A stretch of 64,000 nucleotides of DNA from Streptomyces sp. P3 (GCA_016893485.2 JAFEKX020000001.1:8635501-8699500); one strand, 5' to 3'. Positions 28,609 to 37,716 are shown, counted from the first letter of the stretch. A program made the numbers and translations. The notes: generated from the letters alone by a model not told the origin.

Positions 28609-29305
28609 CTACTCCTCGGGCTCCCAGGCGATCAGTTGCTCGAACACCGGCTGGTCGCCCTCGGTCTTCAGGTCGCTCAACGTCAGGCGGCCCCCGACGA
28701 AGAGGAGCAGCTGCTCGGCCCTGCCCGTGGCCGATGCGGAGGCGGTCGCGGCGTCGTCCGTGAGGGGTGCGGGCCAGGCGCCGGTGTCGTCCGACGTGAG
28801 GAGCCAGGAGTGGCCGTCGGTGGCGTGGTAGTGGAGGGTGGCGGCCTCGTGCGGCCACGCCGACGGGGTGGAGTTGCAGGTGTCGAGAAACTCGGCCACC
28901 CCGTCGATCGCGACGTCCGCGGGCATCGGCTGTACGGCGCCTGCGGCGAGTTGGGCGTCGTAGGTGTGCACCAGCACCTCGTGCACCCGGCGCCGGGCAA
29001 CGCCCCGGGCGTTCCCGGTGACACGCCCGCGCTCTACCACGCCCAGCACTCGCGCCCCGGGCCGGCCTCGCGCAGCGCGCTCAGCAGCAGCTCGTTCGAC
29101 TCGGCGAACTAGTCCAGCAGCGCCCCGAGTTCGCGCGGCGGCTCCGCGGCATCCGTGGCGGGCGGAGCCTTGGCGGGCCCGCGGCGACGATCGCGGCCCA
29201 CCAGCGCCGGCCCGTACCCAGGTGCCGCGCCAGTGGTGCGACCGGAGGGGAACATTCGACCGGAGGGGAACATTCGACCGGAGGGGAACATTCGACCTGA
29301 GGCAT
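28609..29305 (-). pseudogene. Maleylpyruvate isomerase-family protein, disrupted
   Basis: Resembles mycothiol-dependent maleylpyruvate isomerase proteins: LARHLGTGRRWWAAIV (N-terminal DinB-like helix), ATDAAEPPRELGALLD, FAESNELLLSALREAG, VHEVLVHTYDAQ, and the C-terminal TDGHSWLLTSDD domain. Three defects are visible. An in-frame TAG at 29109-29111 stands where the family has Trp (LLD-stop-FAES). A frameshift lies near 29175. The 5' end is replaced by an 18-bp triplication. The nonsense codon is not an indel, so this gene is probably dead, unlike most frameshifted genes here. ATG 29305 is a guess. Confidence 0.7.
29240..29293. repeat. 18-bp tandem repeat, three exact copies
   Basis: GACCGGAGGGGAACATTC at 29240-29257, 29258-29275 and 29276-29293. 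On the minus strand it encodes VECSPP repeated in frame inside the 5' end of the disrupted isomerase-like gene. Confidence 0.95.
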
Positions 29306-29425
29306 GTGTGTCCCCGGCCGCCGGTGCGGCCCTGGTCTGGTGACGAGCGGCGCCACTGCGCACCTCGCCCGGCTCCGCATCGGTGTACGCCGAGCCGTCG
29401 ATGGGTGAGCCGTCGAGGGCGAGGA

Positions 29426-30094
29426 TCATCCGCGGAGTTCCTTCGCCTTCCCGTCCTTCCGTGAGCGGTACACCTCGGCGGCGAGCGGAATCAGGGGACA
29501 GGGCCACGATCACCGCGACCATCGGCAGCAGATACCGGTCCACGTTCGGCACGGACGAGCCGAGCGCGTAGCCCGCCAGGGTGAGACCCAGGCTCCAAGC
29601 CAGGCCGCCGATCACCTGCCACACGGTGAACGTCCGCACCGGTACTCCCAGTGCGCCGGCCATCGGGTTCAGCACGGTGCGCACCACCGGGACGAAGCGG
29701 GCCAGCACGATCGCCTTCGCGTACCCGTAACGCTCCAGCAGTTCCTCAGCTCGTTTCGCCCCTTGGTGCAGGCGGGTCGAGCGGCTGCGGGCGAGCAGGG
29801 CGCCGCCCGCTCGTCGGCCCAGGAGGTAACCGCACTGCGAACCCGCCAGCGCCCCTACCGCCGCCGCGACCAGGAGCGGGGGAGCGACAGCTTCAGGCCG
29901 CGGTCGGCGGTGCCGGTGCACAGGAGGCCCGCCGTGAACAGCAGTGAGTCGCCCGGGAGGAAGAAACCGACGAGCAGTCCCGTCTCCGCGAACAGCACCA
30001 CGCCCACGCCCAACACGCCGAAGGCGGACAGCAGGGATCGCGCATCCAGCACATTGACAGCGAGCTGCGACGCCAGGTGCATGGCTGTGGTCAT
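29426..30094 (-). CDS. DedA-family membrane protein (two frameshifts)
   Basis: About 220 residues of the DedA/SNARE-associated family. Signatures: FAETGLLVGFFLPGDSLLFT, GYLLGRRAGGALL, YGYAKAIVLARFVPVVRTVL with the conserved Arg/Pro re-entrant segment, then NPMAGALG and more membrane helices. Breaks near 29890 and 29500; the corrected C-terminus YRSRKDGKAKELRG stops at 29426. DedA proteins are thought to flip phospholipid carriers and support envelope homeostasis. Start ATG 30094. A BlaI-type operator lies 64-101 bases upstream, tying this gene to envelope-stress control. Confidence 0.85.
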
Positions 30095-30157
30095 CGTGGA
30101 GCCCCTTCGTCCTTCGTCCGGACCGTCGGATCGCCGCAACGCCCGCATCCGTCAAGT

Positions 30158-30195
30158 GACTACAATCCTGTAGACGGTCTACTGAACTGTAGACG
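30158..30195. promoter_or_regulatory. BlaI-type operator upstream of dedA
   Basis: Two tandem dyads of the form CTAC-N6-GTAG (30160-30173 and 30179-30192), centres 19 bp apart. The 38-base block is identical at 32 of 38 positions to 33158-33195 in front of the blaI gene. The TACA/TGTA-type core is typical for BlaI/MecI repressors. Confidence 0.8.
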
Positions 30196-30318
30196 AAGGA
30201 GGAGCGCGGTCCGTTCCCGTGACTCACGCGAGTTGCGGAAGGCGGCCGGTAGATCTCCCACGACGTCACCCGCAACCCCCAACCCGCAAACCGATGACGA
30301 GACGGGCGAGACTCGAGG

Positions 30319-30981
30319 CTATCCGCCGTGCGTGCGCAGCTGGTGTTCGTAGGCGAAGATCACGACCTGGACCCGGTCGCGGAGCTGCAGTTTGGTGAGG
30401 ATGCGGGTGATGTGGGTCTTGACGGTGGCTTCGGTCAGGAAGAGACGTTCGGCGATCTCCGCGTTCGACAGGCCGGCGGCGATGAGGTGGAACACGTCCC
30501 GTTCGCGAGCCGTCAGCCGCGCGAAGAGCGCGCCCGCGTCGTCTGCGCGGGGCCACGGGGCGATCTGGGCGAAGCGGTCGACGAGACCGCGGGTGATGCG
30601 CGGGGTGAGGACGGCGTCTCCGGAGGCCACGGCCCGGATCGCCGCCTGGAGCACGGCCGGGACGACGTCCTTGAGGAGGAATCCGCAGGCACCGGCGCGG
30701 AGGCCCTCGAAGGCGTACTCGTCGAGGTCGAAGGTGGTGAGGATGAGAACGCGGGAGGCCGTCCGGCCGGTGATGCGGCGGGTCGCTTCGATGCCGTCCA
30801 TGACCGGCATGCGTACGTCCATGAGCACCACGTCCGGCAGCGTGCGCCGCGTGAGGTCGACCGCCTCCTGCCCGTCGGCGGCCTCGCCGACGACGGTGAT
30901 GTCCGGCATCGTGTCGAGGAGGCTGCGGAAGGCCATGCGGATGAGTGCCTGGTCGTCGGCGAGGAGGACCGAGACGGTCAT
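30319..30981 (-). CDS. NarL/LuxR-family response regulator
   Basis: A 220-residue intact regulator. Receiver domain: acidic pair DD at 9-10, phospho-accepting Asp55 (VVLMDVRMP), Thr in LILTTFD, Lys in FLLKDV. LuxR-type helix-turn-helix at the C-terminus: LTARERDVFHLIAAGLSNAE, IAERLFLTEATVKTHI. Its ATG overlaps the stop of the sensor kinase as ATGA, so the two form a coupled pair. A divergent COG4705 membrane protein gene beyond the kinase is a likely target. Confidence 0.95.
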   Translation of the reverse strand: MTVSVLLADDQALIRMAFRSLLDTMPDITVVGEAADGQEAVDLTRRTLPDVVLMDVRMPVMDGIEATRRITGRTASRVLILTTFDLDEYAFEGLRAGACGFLLKDVVPAVLQAAIRAVASGDAVLTPRITRGLVDRFAQIAPWPRADDAGALFARLTARERDVFHLIAAGLSNAEIAERLFLTEATVKTHITRILTKLQLRDRVQVVIFAYEHQLRTHGG

Positions 30982-32140
30982 CGCGGTTCCCCAGCTTCAG
31001 CTCGCCCGAGACGACCCACCCTGACGCGGTGGGCCCCGCCCGGAGGGCACCGTCGAACATCGCGACCCGTTCCCGCATCCCGGTCAGCCCGTTGCCTGCG
31101 AGTCCTTCGGAGCCTGTCACGGGGGCCGGTCGGCCGTCGTCGGTGACTCTGAAGCCGACCAGGTCGCCGCCGTAGTGCAGGACGACATCCACCGTCGACG
31201 CGTCCCGCGCGTGCTTGACGACATTCGTGAGGGACTCCTGAAGGATCCGGAACAGCGTCGTCTGCGCCTCCGCGCTCAGGGTCTCCGGGCTGCCGGTCCC
31301 GGTCAGCCGGACATCCAGGCCGGTGCCGCGGGTCTCGTCCACCAGGGCCTTGAGCGAGCCGAGGTCGGGCTGAGGGGCCCGGTCGCCGGCGTCATCGGCC
31401 CGCAGGACACCGAGAAGGCGGCGCATCCCGGCAAGGGACTGACGGCCGGTCGACGCGGCCTGGAGCATCTTCCCGCGGGCGCCTTCCGGATCGGTCGCCG
31501 TGGTCGCCGCCGCGGCCTCGGAGAGGGCTACGACGACCACCAGACCGTGGGCGACGATGTCGTGCATCTCCCGCGCGATCCGGGTGCGTTCGGCCGCCGC
31601 GGCGAGCTGCGCCTGCTGGGCGCGCTCCTGTTCCAGGCGTTGCGCACGGTCCTCGATGGAGGCGAGGTAGCGGCGCTGGGCCCGCACGGTGGTACCGAGG
31701 AAGAACGCCGCGGCGGCCAGCCCGCTGAGGATGACGAAGGCGTCGTTGACGCTCGCGGCCGGAGCGAACCGTACGGCCACCAGGACGACCCCGAGCTCGA
31801 CGGCCGCGGCGGCGGTGAGCGAGTGCCGCAGGCCGCGGTGGGCGGCGACGGTGTAGAGCGCGACGAGCACCGCGAACTCGGAGAACGAGACCGTGCCGAG
31901 CGCCCACATCGCCATGGCCACGGCCCAGCAGCACCAGAAGACGACGACCGGTGCCCGGCGGCGCAGCACCAGGGGACAGATCACCGCGAGCGCCAGCACC
32001 CAGTTCAGTGCTCCGGACCGGTTGTAGAGCAACTCGTGCGACGCGGCGACAGCGCACAGGACGGGCGGCCCGAGCAGCAGCACGAGGGAGAACGGCGGGC
32101 GGTCCCGGGATATTCGATACGCCGGCTGGAGGTGCTTCAC
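30978..32140 (-). CDS. NarL-type sensor histidine kinase
   Basis: About 387 residues. The N-terminal half has several membrane helices. Coiled coil IEDRAQRLEQERAQQAQL; dimerisation helix with phospho-His in RTRIAREMHDIVAHGL; ATPase domain with LFRILQESLTNVVKHA and GNGLTGMRERVAMFDG. The frame runs past the true end because of one indel in GGGG near 30990; the corrected end is LKLGEPR with TGA at 30978-30980 overlapping the regulator start. Start GTG 32140. Partner of the adjacent response regulator; the signal is unknown. Confidence 0.9.
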
Positions 32141-32257
32141 CCCACTGACATTACGGACGGGCGCTCCCCGGGGCGTCAATCGAAGGTCTTACATCCGCCG
32201 GAAAGTGACCACCATCGTTGGATGTGGCGCTCCCGGGGTCACTTCTAGCTTCGCGAT

Positions 32258-33040
32258 ATGAGAACTCGACCAGCGACCATGGCCATGAAGGTGCCGGAGA
32301 TCACCCTCATCTTCTGGATCGCGAAACTCTGCACCACCGGATTCGGCGAGTCCTTCTCGGACTACGTCTTCTTCAACGACTACATCGGACAGCACGCGGC
32401 CATGCTCATGGGCCTCGGCCTGCTCCTCGTGTGCCTGGCCGTGCAGTTCGCCACCACCAGATACACCCCGTGGGTCTACTGGCTCGCGGTGACGGCGGTG
32501 AGCATTTTCGGGACGATGTCGGCGGACTTCCTGAACAAGGATCTGGGGATGCCGCTCTACGCCTCCACGCTGATGCTGGTGGCCGTCCAGGCCGCCGTCT
32601 TCGCCGCCTGGTACGCGACCCAACGCACCCTGGACGTGCACAGCATCGACGACCGTCTGCGTGAGCTGTTCTACTGGCTGACCGTCCTGTGCACGTTCGC
32701 CCTGGGAACGGCCGCGGGTGACTTCGCCGCCGTGACTCTGGGACTCGGCACCTTGGCCTCGTCCTTCGTCTTTCTGGGGATCATTCTGATACCGGCAGCG
32801 GGCTATCGCTGGTTCCGTCTCAACGAAGTCCTGGCATTCTGGTTCGCCTACACCATCACCCGCCCTCTGGGTGCCTCCGTCGCGGACTGGCTATCCGTAC
32901 CCGCCCCTTATGGGGACGGACTTCAATTGGGCACCGGACCCATCAGCCTCGTCCTTGGGATTCTCCTCGCGGGAATCGTCGGAATGATCGGATCACGACA
33001 CCGCGTGGTGGCGCGGAGGCAGGCCGCCGGAGTGGGCTGA
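32258..33040 (+). CDS. COG4705 multi-pass membrane protein
   Basis: A 260-residue intact membrane protein with about eight hydrophobic helices, matching the COG4705/DUF347-repeat type: VPEITLIFWIAKLCTTGFGE, SADFLNKDLGMPLYASTLML, FYWLTVLCTFALGTAAGDFA, FWFAYTITRPLGASVADWLS. The repeated ITLIFW...TTGFGE / FYW...GTAAGD units show internal duplication. Proteins of this type often lie beside NarL-type two-component systems, as here. Function unknown, perhaps transport. The start at ATG 32258 lacks a strong site; ATG 32279 is the alternative. Confidence 0.8.
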   Translation: MRTRPATMAMKVPEITLIFWIAKLCTTGFGESFSDYVFFNDYIGQHAAMLMGLGLLLVCLAVQFATTRYTPWVYWLAVTAVSIFGTMSADFLNKDLGMPLYASTLMLVAVQAAVFAAWYATQRTLDVHSIDDRLRELFYWLTVLCTFALGTAAGDFAAVTLGLGTLASSFVFLGIILIPAAGYRWFRLNEVLAFWFAYTITRPLGASVADWLSVPAPYGDGLQLGTGPISLVLGILLAGIVGMIGSRHRVVARRQAAGVG

Positions 33041-33157
33041 GACGGCGGTTGGCCAGGGTGACCGTTCGACCTCGAGGATCCACCACGACCGGCAGCCGCG
33101 TGCGCCTTCCTCACCGCCCCCGACACGCCTCCCGTCCGTAGGCAGCACCAGGTAACC

Positions 33158-33195
33158 GACTACGATTTTGTAGACAGTCTGCTGAACTGCAGACG
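33158..33195. promoter_or_regulatory. BlaI-type operator upstream of blaI-M56 genes
   Basis: CTACgattttGTAG (33160-33173) and CTGCtgaactGCAG (33179-33192), the second dyad being the same as at the dedA operator with compensating changes in both arms. The block ends 25 bases before the blaI ATG and probably gives autorepression. Confidence 0.85.
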
Positions 33196-33220
33196 TTGGC
33201 GGAGTGAGGATGTTCCCCCC

Positions 33221-33583
33221 ATGACCGAGGAGAGGCGGCCGGCCGGTGAGCTCGAAGCCGCCGTCATGGCTGTGCTGTTGACCGCCGGTGCCCCGCTCAC
33301 GCCGGGGCGGGTGCAGACCGGGCTCGGCTTCGGACTGGCCCGTACGACGGTGACGACGATATTGACCCGGCTGCATGAGAAGGGCGTCGTCAGCCGTGAA
33401 CGTCAGGGCCGCGGGTACGCGTACCTTCCCGTGCAGGACGCTCCCGGACTGACTGCCCGGCGCATGCACACCGTCCTCGACCGGGACGCCGACCGGGAGA
33501 CGGTCCTGGCCCGCTTCGTCGCCCAGCTCAACCCCGGCGACGAGGAGTACCTGCGTCGGCTTCTGGAGGGTGACGAGCGATGA
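33221..33583 (+). CDS. blaI: BlaI/MecI/CopY-family repressor
   Basis: A 120-residue winged-helix repressor: GELEAAVMAVLLTAGAPLTP, LARTTVTTILTRLHEKGVVS, RERQGRGYAYLPVQD, then a C-terminal dimer helix (DEEYLRRLLEG). Such proteins are cleaved when a partner M56 membrane peptidase senses envelope or cell-wall damage. The stop overlaps the M56 ATG (ATGA), the standard arrangement. Family is certain; the symbol follows family usage. Confidence 0.92.
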   Translation: MTEERRPAGELEAAVMAVLLTAGAPLTPGRVQTGLGFGLARTTVTTILTRLHEKGVVSRERQGRGYAYLPVQDAPGLTARRMHTVLDRDADRETVLARFVAQLNPGDEEYLRRLLEGDER

Positions 33584-34505
33584 CGGCTCTGCTGCTCGTA
33601 CCGCTGCTCCTGCCCTTCCTCGCGCCGAGGCTGGCCCGCCGAACCTTCGACCGTCTGGCCCCCGACACCGCGCTGTGGGTCGTTACCGCCTCGGCCCTGG
33701 CGCTGGCGGCGCCTGCGTCGCGGCTCTCGGGGCGCTGGTCCTGACGGGACTGCTGAAGTTCCCCGCCTTCGCCGCCCTCGGCGAGCTCGTCCACCCCTGC
33801 GCACTCCCTCGGACTACCTCGTCCTGCCCGCCCGGCGGCGGCCACCGGAGTGCTCACCCTCGGCGCCTGGACCCTCGTGCGCTCGGCCTTCCTGCAGACG
33901 CGTGCCTTCCGTACGGCTCGAACGCAGGCTGACCGCCGCCCTTCCGCCGGTGACCTGTGCGTCGTCGATTCGCCGCATCCGGACGCGTACGCGTTGCCCG
34001 GACGACCCCACCGGATCGTCGTCACCACCGCGATGCTGCGCAGTCTGGGCCCCGCCGAGCGCGAAGCCCTCTTCGCCCATGAACGCGCCCACAACCGGGC
34101 CGGCCACCACTACTTCCTGGCCGCCGCCGAACTCACCGCCCACTGCCACCCCGCGCTGCGCGCCGTCCGCGACACCATTCGGCTCGCCGCCGAGCGGGCC
34201 GCCGACGAGGCCGCGGCCGGCGCCATCGGCGACCGGCGCCTGATCGCCACGGCCATCGCCCGCGCCGCTCTGGCCAGCCACGCCGCGCGGTCCACCCGCC
34301 CGGACTTCGCGCCCGCGGCGACGACCGGTCCGGTGCCGCAGCGCGTCACCGCACTCCTCGCATCCTCCGAGGGCCGCTCGCGCCCCACGCGCTGGACCGC
34401 GTTCCTCCTCGTGGCCTGTACGGTCCTGTCCGTCGCCGCCGGAACAACCGGCGTCGTCGCCTTCATCACCAGGTGGAGGTGGCCCAGGGCGAGGAGGGCC
34501 CTTGA
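33580..34505 (+). CDS. M56-family membrane metallopeptidase (three frameshifts)
   Basis: About 308 residues. N-terminal membrane helices (LLLVPLLLPFLAPRLA), then CVVDSPHPDAYALPGRPHRI, then the zinc motif HExxH as FAHERAHNRAGHHY. A second ligand region AAERAADEAAAGAIGDRRLI and a final membrane helix (TAFLLVACTVLSVAAGTTGV) follow. Breaks near 33715, 33810 and 34470; the corrected end is VEVAQGEEGP at 34505. It senses a cell-envelope signal and inactivates the BlaI repressor. There is no penicillin-binding sensor domain, so the inducer need not be a beta-lactam. Confidence 0.85.
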
Positions 34506-35054
34506 CCGGGGCGACCCGGTGACCGACCGGCGCGCTCCTTCTCGTGCCGCTTACTTCACGCGGGTGTTGCCGTAAGAGGCCGGGTGGCCGCGGGGGAGCT
34601 GCCGCAGCGGCGCAGCAGCGGGTGGCGGTGGCGGCGAGGCCGGTGAGCAGGCCGAGTTCGACCCAGCCGGGGGCGTGGGTATTCCAAGGACAGAGCTGCC
34701 TGGGGTCGGTGCGCGACGGTGTCTGTGCGCCTGCGCTGACTCGCCCAACTCCCTTAGCCCGTATGGCAGTTGCGTCGCAGTGAGGCTCGGCCGAAACGGT
34801 GAGCACGTTCTCATGGGTTGGAGTCGCCGCCTGCGCTTCGCGTCGGCAGACGTGACCCTGTTCTGCTCCTGGGGCCGGAGCGGGGGGCGTCTCTCCTTCG
34901 TGGGGAGATACAGGCCTGCTTAAGGATCAAGCCAAGAAGCGTTGGCCGGTCCGCTGGGCGGAACAGAGGGCGACTGCGCGCTTTCGCCGGAACACGCTGT
35001 CCACGAGCGGGACGGAATCGGGTTTCCGGTCAACGAGTCATAGGAGTTGCGACG
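34506..35054. other. Intergenic, no gene seen
   Basis: About 550 bases of unassigned sequence before the lectin gene. No conserved frame, dyad or promoter stands out except TAGGAG at 35041-35046, the lectin ribosome binding site. Confidence 0.45.
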
Positions 35055-35627
35055 ATGAAGATCCAAAACAGGATCACTGTCCTGGCGGCGACGCTTCTGA
35101 GCTGCGCGGGCATGGTCACGTTGGCGACGGGCGCAAGTGCCGCCGCGCCGACGCCGGACTCCACGGCGGGCGTGTCCGCGCGCATTGCGTCCGCCGCGGC
35201 CGCGAGCAGTTATCACACGATCAAGAACATGGCCTACAGCCAATGCGTGGACGCGCCTGGCGGGGTGCTCAACGTCAGACTCCAGCTGGCCAACTGCAAC
35301 GGTTCCAGCACTCAGAACTGGGCGTTCGTGTCGACCGGCCCGGCGGACACCTACTATCTGGTGAATCAGGCGAGTGGGTACTGCGCAGAGGTCAACAACG
35401 GCACCAGCGTTCCGGGCGAGGCCGTCGACGAGTACTTCTGTGACGGGCTGGCGTCGGAACAGTGGGTCGAAACCCCCGTGATCGTCGACCAGAAGGTCGG
35501 CGCGAAGTTCAGGCACGTGGGCACCAATCTGTGCCTCGACACGGTCAGCAGTACCGGCAGCCAGCTCATGCAGTGGAGTTGCGACGACGCACACCCGGCA
35601 GCGGCCCAGGTCTGGACCGTGAGTTAG
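35055..35627 (+). CDS. Secreted ricin-type beta-trefoil lectin
   Basis: A 190-residue exported protein. Signal peptide through about ATGASAAAPT, a short Ala-rich spacer, then one beta-trefoil. Three repeats each end in a QxW-like unit (SSTQNWAF, SEQWVE, AAQVWTV), preceded by cysteine motifs such as YSQCVDAPGG, GYCAEVNN and NLCLDTVSS. It lacks a catalytic domain and probably binds a carbohydrate outside the cell. Start ATG 35055, site AGGAG nine bases upstream. Intact. A 10-bp-arm hairpin follows at 35687. Confidence 0.9.
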   Translation: MKIQNRITVLAATLLSCAGMVTLATGASAAAPTPDSTAGVSARIASAAAASSYHTIKNMAYSQCVDAPGGVLNVRLQLANCNGSSTQNWAFVSTGPADTYYLVNQASGYCAEVNNGTSVPGEAVDEYFCDGLASEQWVETPVIVDQKVGAKFRHVGTNLCLDTVSSTGSQLMQWSCDDAHPAAAQVWTVS

Positions 35628-35686
35628 GCCGTTTCTCAGCAGCCTGCCGCTCACCGGTCGGCGGGCCTGATCGGCCGAACGCCGTT

Positions 35687-35710
35687 GCTGCCGGGGAGAT
35701 CCCCGGCAGC
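35687..35710. terminator. Terminator after lectin gene
   Basis: Perfect 10-bp stem GCTGCCGGGG / CCCCGGCAGC with loop AGAT, 60 bases after the lectin stop. Confidence 0.8.
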
Positions 35711-35869
35711 GCGGCACAACGGCAGGGCCTCTTGGCAGTTCCGGATGCGATCCCGGCCGAATACCAGGGGCCCTGCTTCGGCAGTGCTGCGTGCTCGTGT
35801 GCGTGGAGTCCAATTCGCCGCCCGGGATGTTCCGATGAGATCGATCCTCGGAATCGAATCCGGCCGAAC

Positions 35870-36348
35870 CCCGCCGTGCCGCCCTCGATGCCCTGCGGTC
35901 ACCAGCGGTGTGTCCGCAGTGCGCGGCTCCCGGAGGGCCGACGGCAGCATCGCCATGCTGATCCCGGTGAATCCGGCCTCGTCCGAGCCCTCACCCAGAC
36001 GTGCTCCTGGAGCCCCCGCCGGTCCATCGTGGTCGCTTCTCTCTTAGGAGTCCTCGCCGGGACAGAGGCGGCCACGACGTCCGGCTGGGCGGGAGCGCCG
36101 CCCACGTAGTGCGTAGGGGTGGAGACCACCAGTCGTCCGCCCGGCCTGAGGGCGAAGACAGGGCGTCATACGACACGCAGGCGTGGCGCGAGGTGGCCGA
36201 GCAGGGCGGCAGTCATCTCGTACTGCACCTGCGAGGCATCGACAGCAACGACCTGGGCGGCCTTGTGATGGACAACGAGAGGGGCGGCATGCTGAGCGGC
36301 GCCCGCACCGAGGTCACCTTCGACCCGCCCCGACAGGTCTCCCGGCAA
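35870..36348 (-). pseudogene. SAM-dependent methyltransferase remnant
   Basis: On the minus strand, motif I-like DLGAGAAQHAAPLV and AQVVAVDASQVQYEMTAALL are followed almost at once by the post-III motif FALRPGGRLVVSTPTHYVGG. The usual 40 or so residues between (motifs II-III) are missing. A further frame change leads to EAGFTGISMAMLPSALREPR, a plausible C-terminus. An internal deletion plus frameshifts makes this a likely dead class I methyltransferase. The 5' part beyond 36348 is not recognised. Confidence 0.5.
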
Positions 36349-36462
36349 CTCCGGTCCGGGGCCACGGTCCTGGGTCCGGACCCAGCAAAGGTGTCGGGAC
36401 CCTCCGGTCGTGCTCGGCGCGGGTGCGCCCGTAGTGGTGCCAGAGAGCTGAGGGGGTGGTGG

Positions 36463-36963
36463 TCACCCGCACCTTTCGATGACGCCGACGCACCGGTCGA
36501 GGGCGGCGGCCATGTAGCGGCGCCAGAGCGGGGCGAAGGGACCGGCGAGGATCCAGCGTCGGCCGGGCAGCGGCTTGAACTCGTAGGTCCAGCGGATGAG
36601 TGTGCCGTCGCCGTCGGGGTTGACGTTGAACTCGCCCCGAGCTCCGGCCGCGAGGCGGGAGAGGACGTTGGTGAAGTTGGTCAGCTGGTAGGCGAAGTTG
36701 GATCCGGGCGTGTATTCGGTAATTTCTTCGTCGGCCTGGGAGCCGTCGTCGAACTGCGGGTTCCTTCGAGCGCCCGCGTGGTCCCAGGCCTCGGTCTGGT
36801 TCTTCACACCGCTGACCCCGGGAAACGGGAAGACCGGGCGGAAGACGGTGGGAAGGTCGATGGGGGCCAGGATGCGGAAGGCGTCCTGGGGCGGCGTGAG
36901 AGTCCGCTGCTGGACGGTGATGGTGACGGTCTTGTCGTCGGGCTTGATGAGGAGAGTGGTCAT
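36463..36963 (-). CDS. SRPBCC-fold (polyketide cyclase/START-like) protein
   Basis: A 166-residue intact SRPBCC protein: an N-terminal strand with VTITVQQRTLTPPQDAFRIL, middle TEYTPGSNFAYQLTNFTNVL and GTLIRWTYEFKPLPGRRWIL, and the long C-terminal helix WRRYMAAALDRCVGVIERC. The fold makes a deep hydrophobic pocket for lipids or polyketides; function is not deducible. ATG 36963 lies four bases after the end of the ene-reductase remnant, so it was probably downstream of it in an operon. Confidence 0.8.
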   Translation of the reverse strand: MTTLLIKPDDKTVTITVQQRTLTPPQDAFRILAPIDLPTVFRPVFPFPGVSGVKNQTEAWDHAGARRNPQFDDGSQADEEITEYTPGSNFAYQLTNFTNVLSRLAAGARGEFNVNPDGDGTLIRWTYEFKPLPGRRWILAGPFAPLWRRYMAAALDRCVGVIERCG

Positions 36964-36966
36964 GAT

Positions 36967-37353
36967 TCAGCTCGCAGAGGTTGTGGTGAGGACCGGGAAG
37001 TCGGTGTAGCCGCGGTGGTCGCCGCCGTAGAAGGCGGCCGGGTCGGGCTCGTTGAGGGCGCACCCGTGCGGATGCGGTGGGGCAGGTCGGGGGTGGCCAG
37101 TGCTGCGGCGCCGACCGTGACGACGTCGGCCAGACCGGAGTCGAGATCGGCTAAGCGGGTGTCGAGCGGGGTGCCGGGGCGGTTGACGATCGGTGCGGTG
37201 GACCACTGTCGGCGCATCCGCTGGAGGACCGGGTAGACGTCGTGGGTGTCGTGCTCGGTGATGTCGTTGTGGGGGTTGCCGGGGAGATGCGCAGGCCGGT
37301 CCGGTCGGCGCCGATCTCGGAGGCGACCACGGATGCCACCTCGGCGGTGAAGC
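36967..37353 (-). pseudogene. Old-yellow-enzyme ene-reductase, C-terminal fragment
   Basis: Only the last 130 or so residues of an NADH:flavin oxidoreductase/alkene reductase remain: FTAEVASVVASEIGADRTGL, RISPGNPHNDITEHD, ADVVTVGAAALATPDLPHRI, DPAAFYGGDHRGYTDFP. They are split over three frames (breaks near 37280 and 37062). The N-terminal FMN half is absent, and the fragment begins at a junction with an unrelated esterase start near 37351. Not functional as an ene-reductase. Confidence 0.7.
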
Positions 37354-37610
37354 GTGACGTCGGCCGGGGTCGGCTGGGCCGCCGAGGCGGCACTGATGAT
37401 CGGCTCCCACAGGGCGCGGCGTGCCGACACGTCGCCTACCGCCGGGGGTGTGGCGTGCGCCATGGCCTCGGACACGGGGGCGAAAGCCTGGGCGAACTCG
37501 GGATCGAAACCCAGTGATGTGGCTGTCCTGTCTTCGCGGCGCAGGGGACTGAGCCGGTGCGAGGTGCGGAGCGGTCGAACCCCAGGCCGGGATTCAGCTG
37601 CGGCCGGCAT
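37354..37610 (-). pseudogene. Alpha/beta-hydrolase (HSL-type esterase), N-terminal fragment
   Basis: Reads GFDPEFAQAFAPVSEAMAHA and RRALWEPIISAASAAQPTPA, then DVT, the N-terminal cap region typical of HSL-family esterases that normally precedes the HGGG oxyanion loop. The homology stops at about 37351 and ene-reductase sequence follows. Thus the catalytic domain is missing. ATG 37610 is one possible start. Confidence 0.55.
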
Positions 37611-37716
37611 GAATTTGCTGGGGCTGCGCTCTGCCAGGTCCGGCAGAGCGCAGCCCCCGCGATGGTTCGGCGCTTGTAGGGAGACGCGATGGGATCGCCG
37701 TGCCGGAGAAGGTCGC

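Noticed and set aside
29240..29293. Short repeat array considered as CRISPR-like
   Set aside because: Three contiguous 18-bp copies without spacers, inside a coding frame; this is a tandem repeat, not a CRISPR array.
30266..32179. Apparent 637-residue kinase-plus-regulator fusion frame
   Set aside because: Beyond the kinase G box the frame has no receiver homology; the real response regulator is in another frame and starts at 30981. One indel in GGGG restores a normal kinase stop overlapping the regulator start.
33580..34505. BlaR1-type beta-lactam receptor
   Set aside because: The M56 peptidase core and HExxH are present, but there is no C-terminal penicillin-binding sensor domain, so a specific beta-lactam receptor is not supported.
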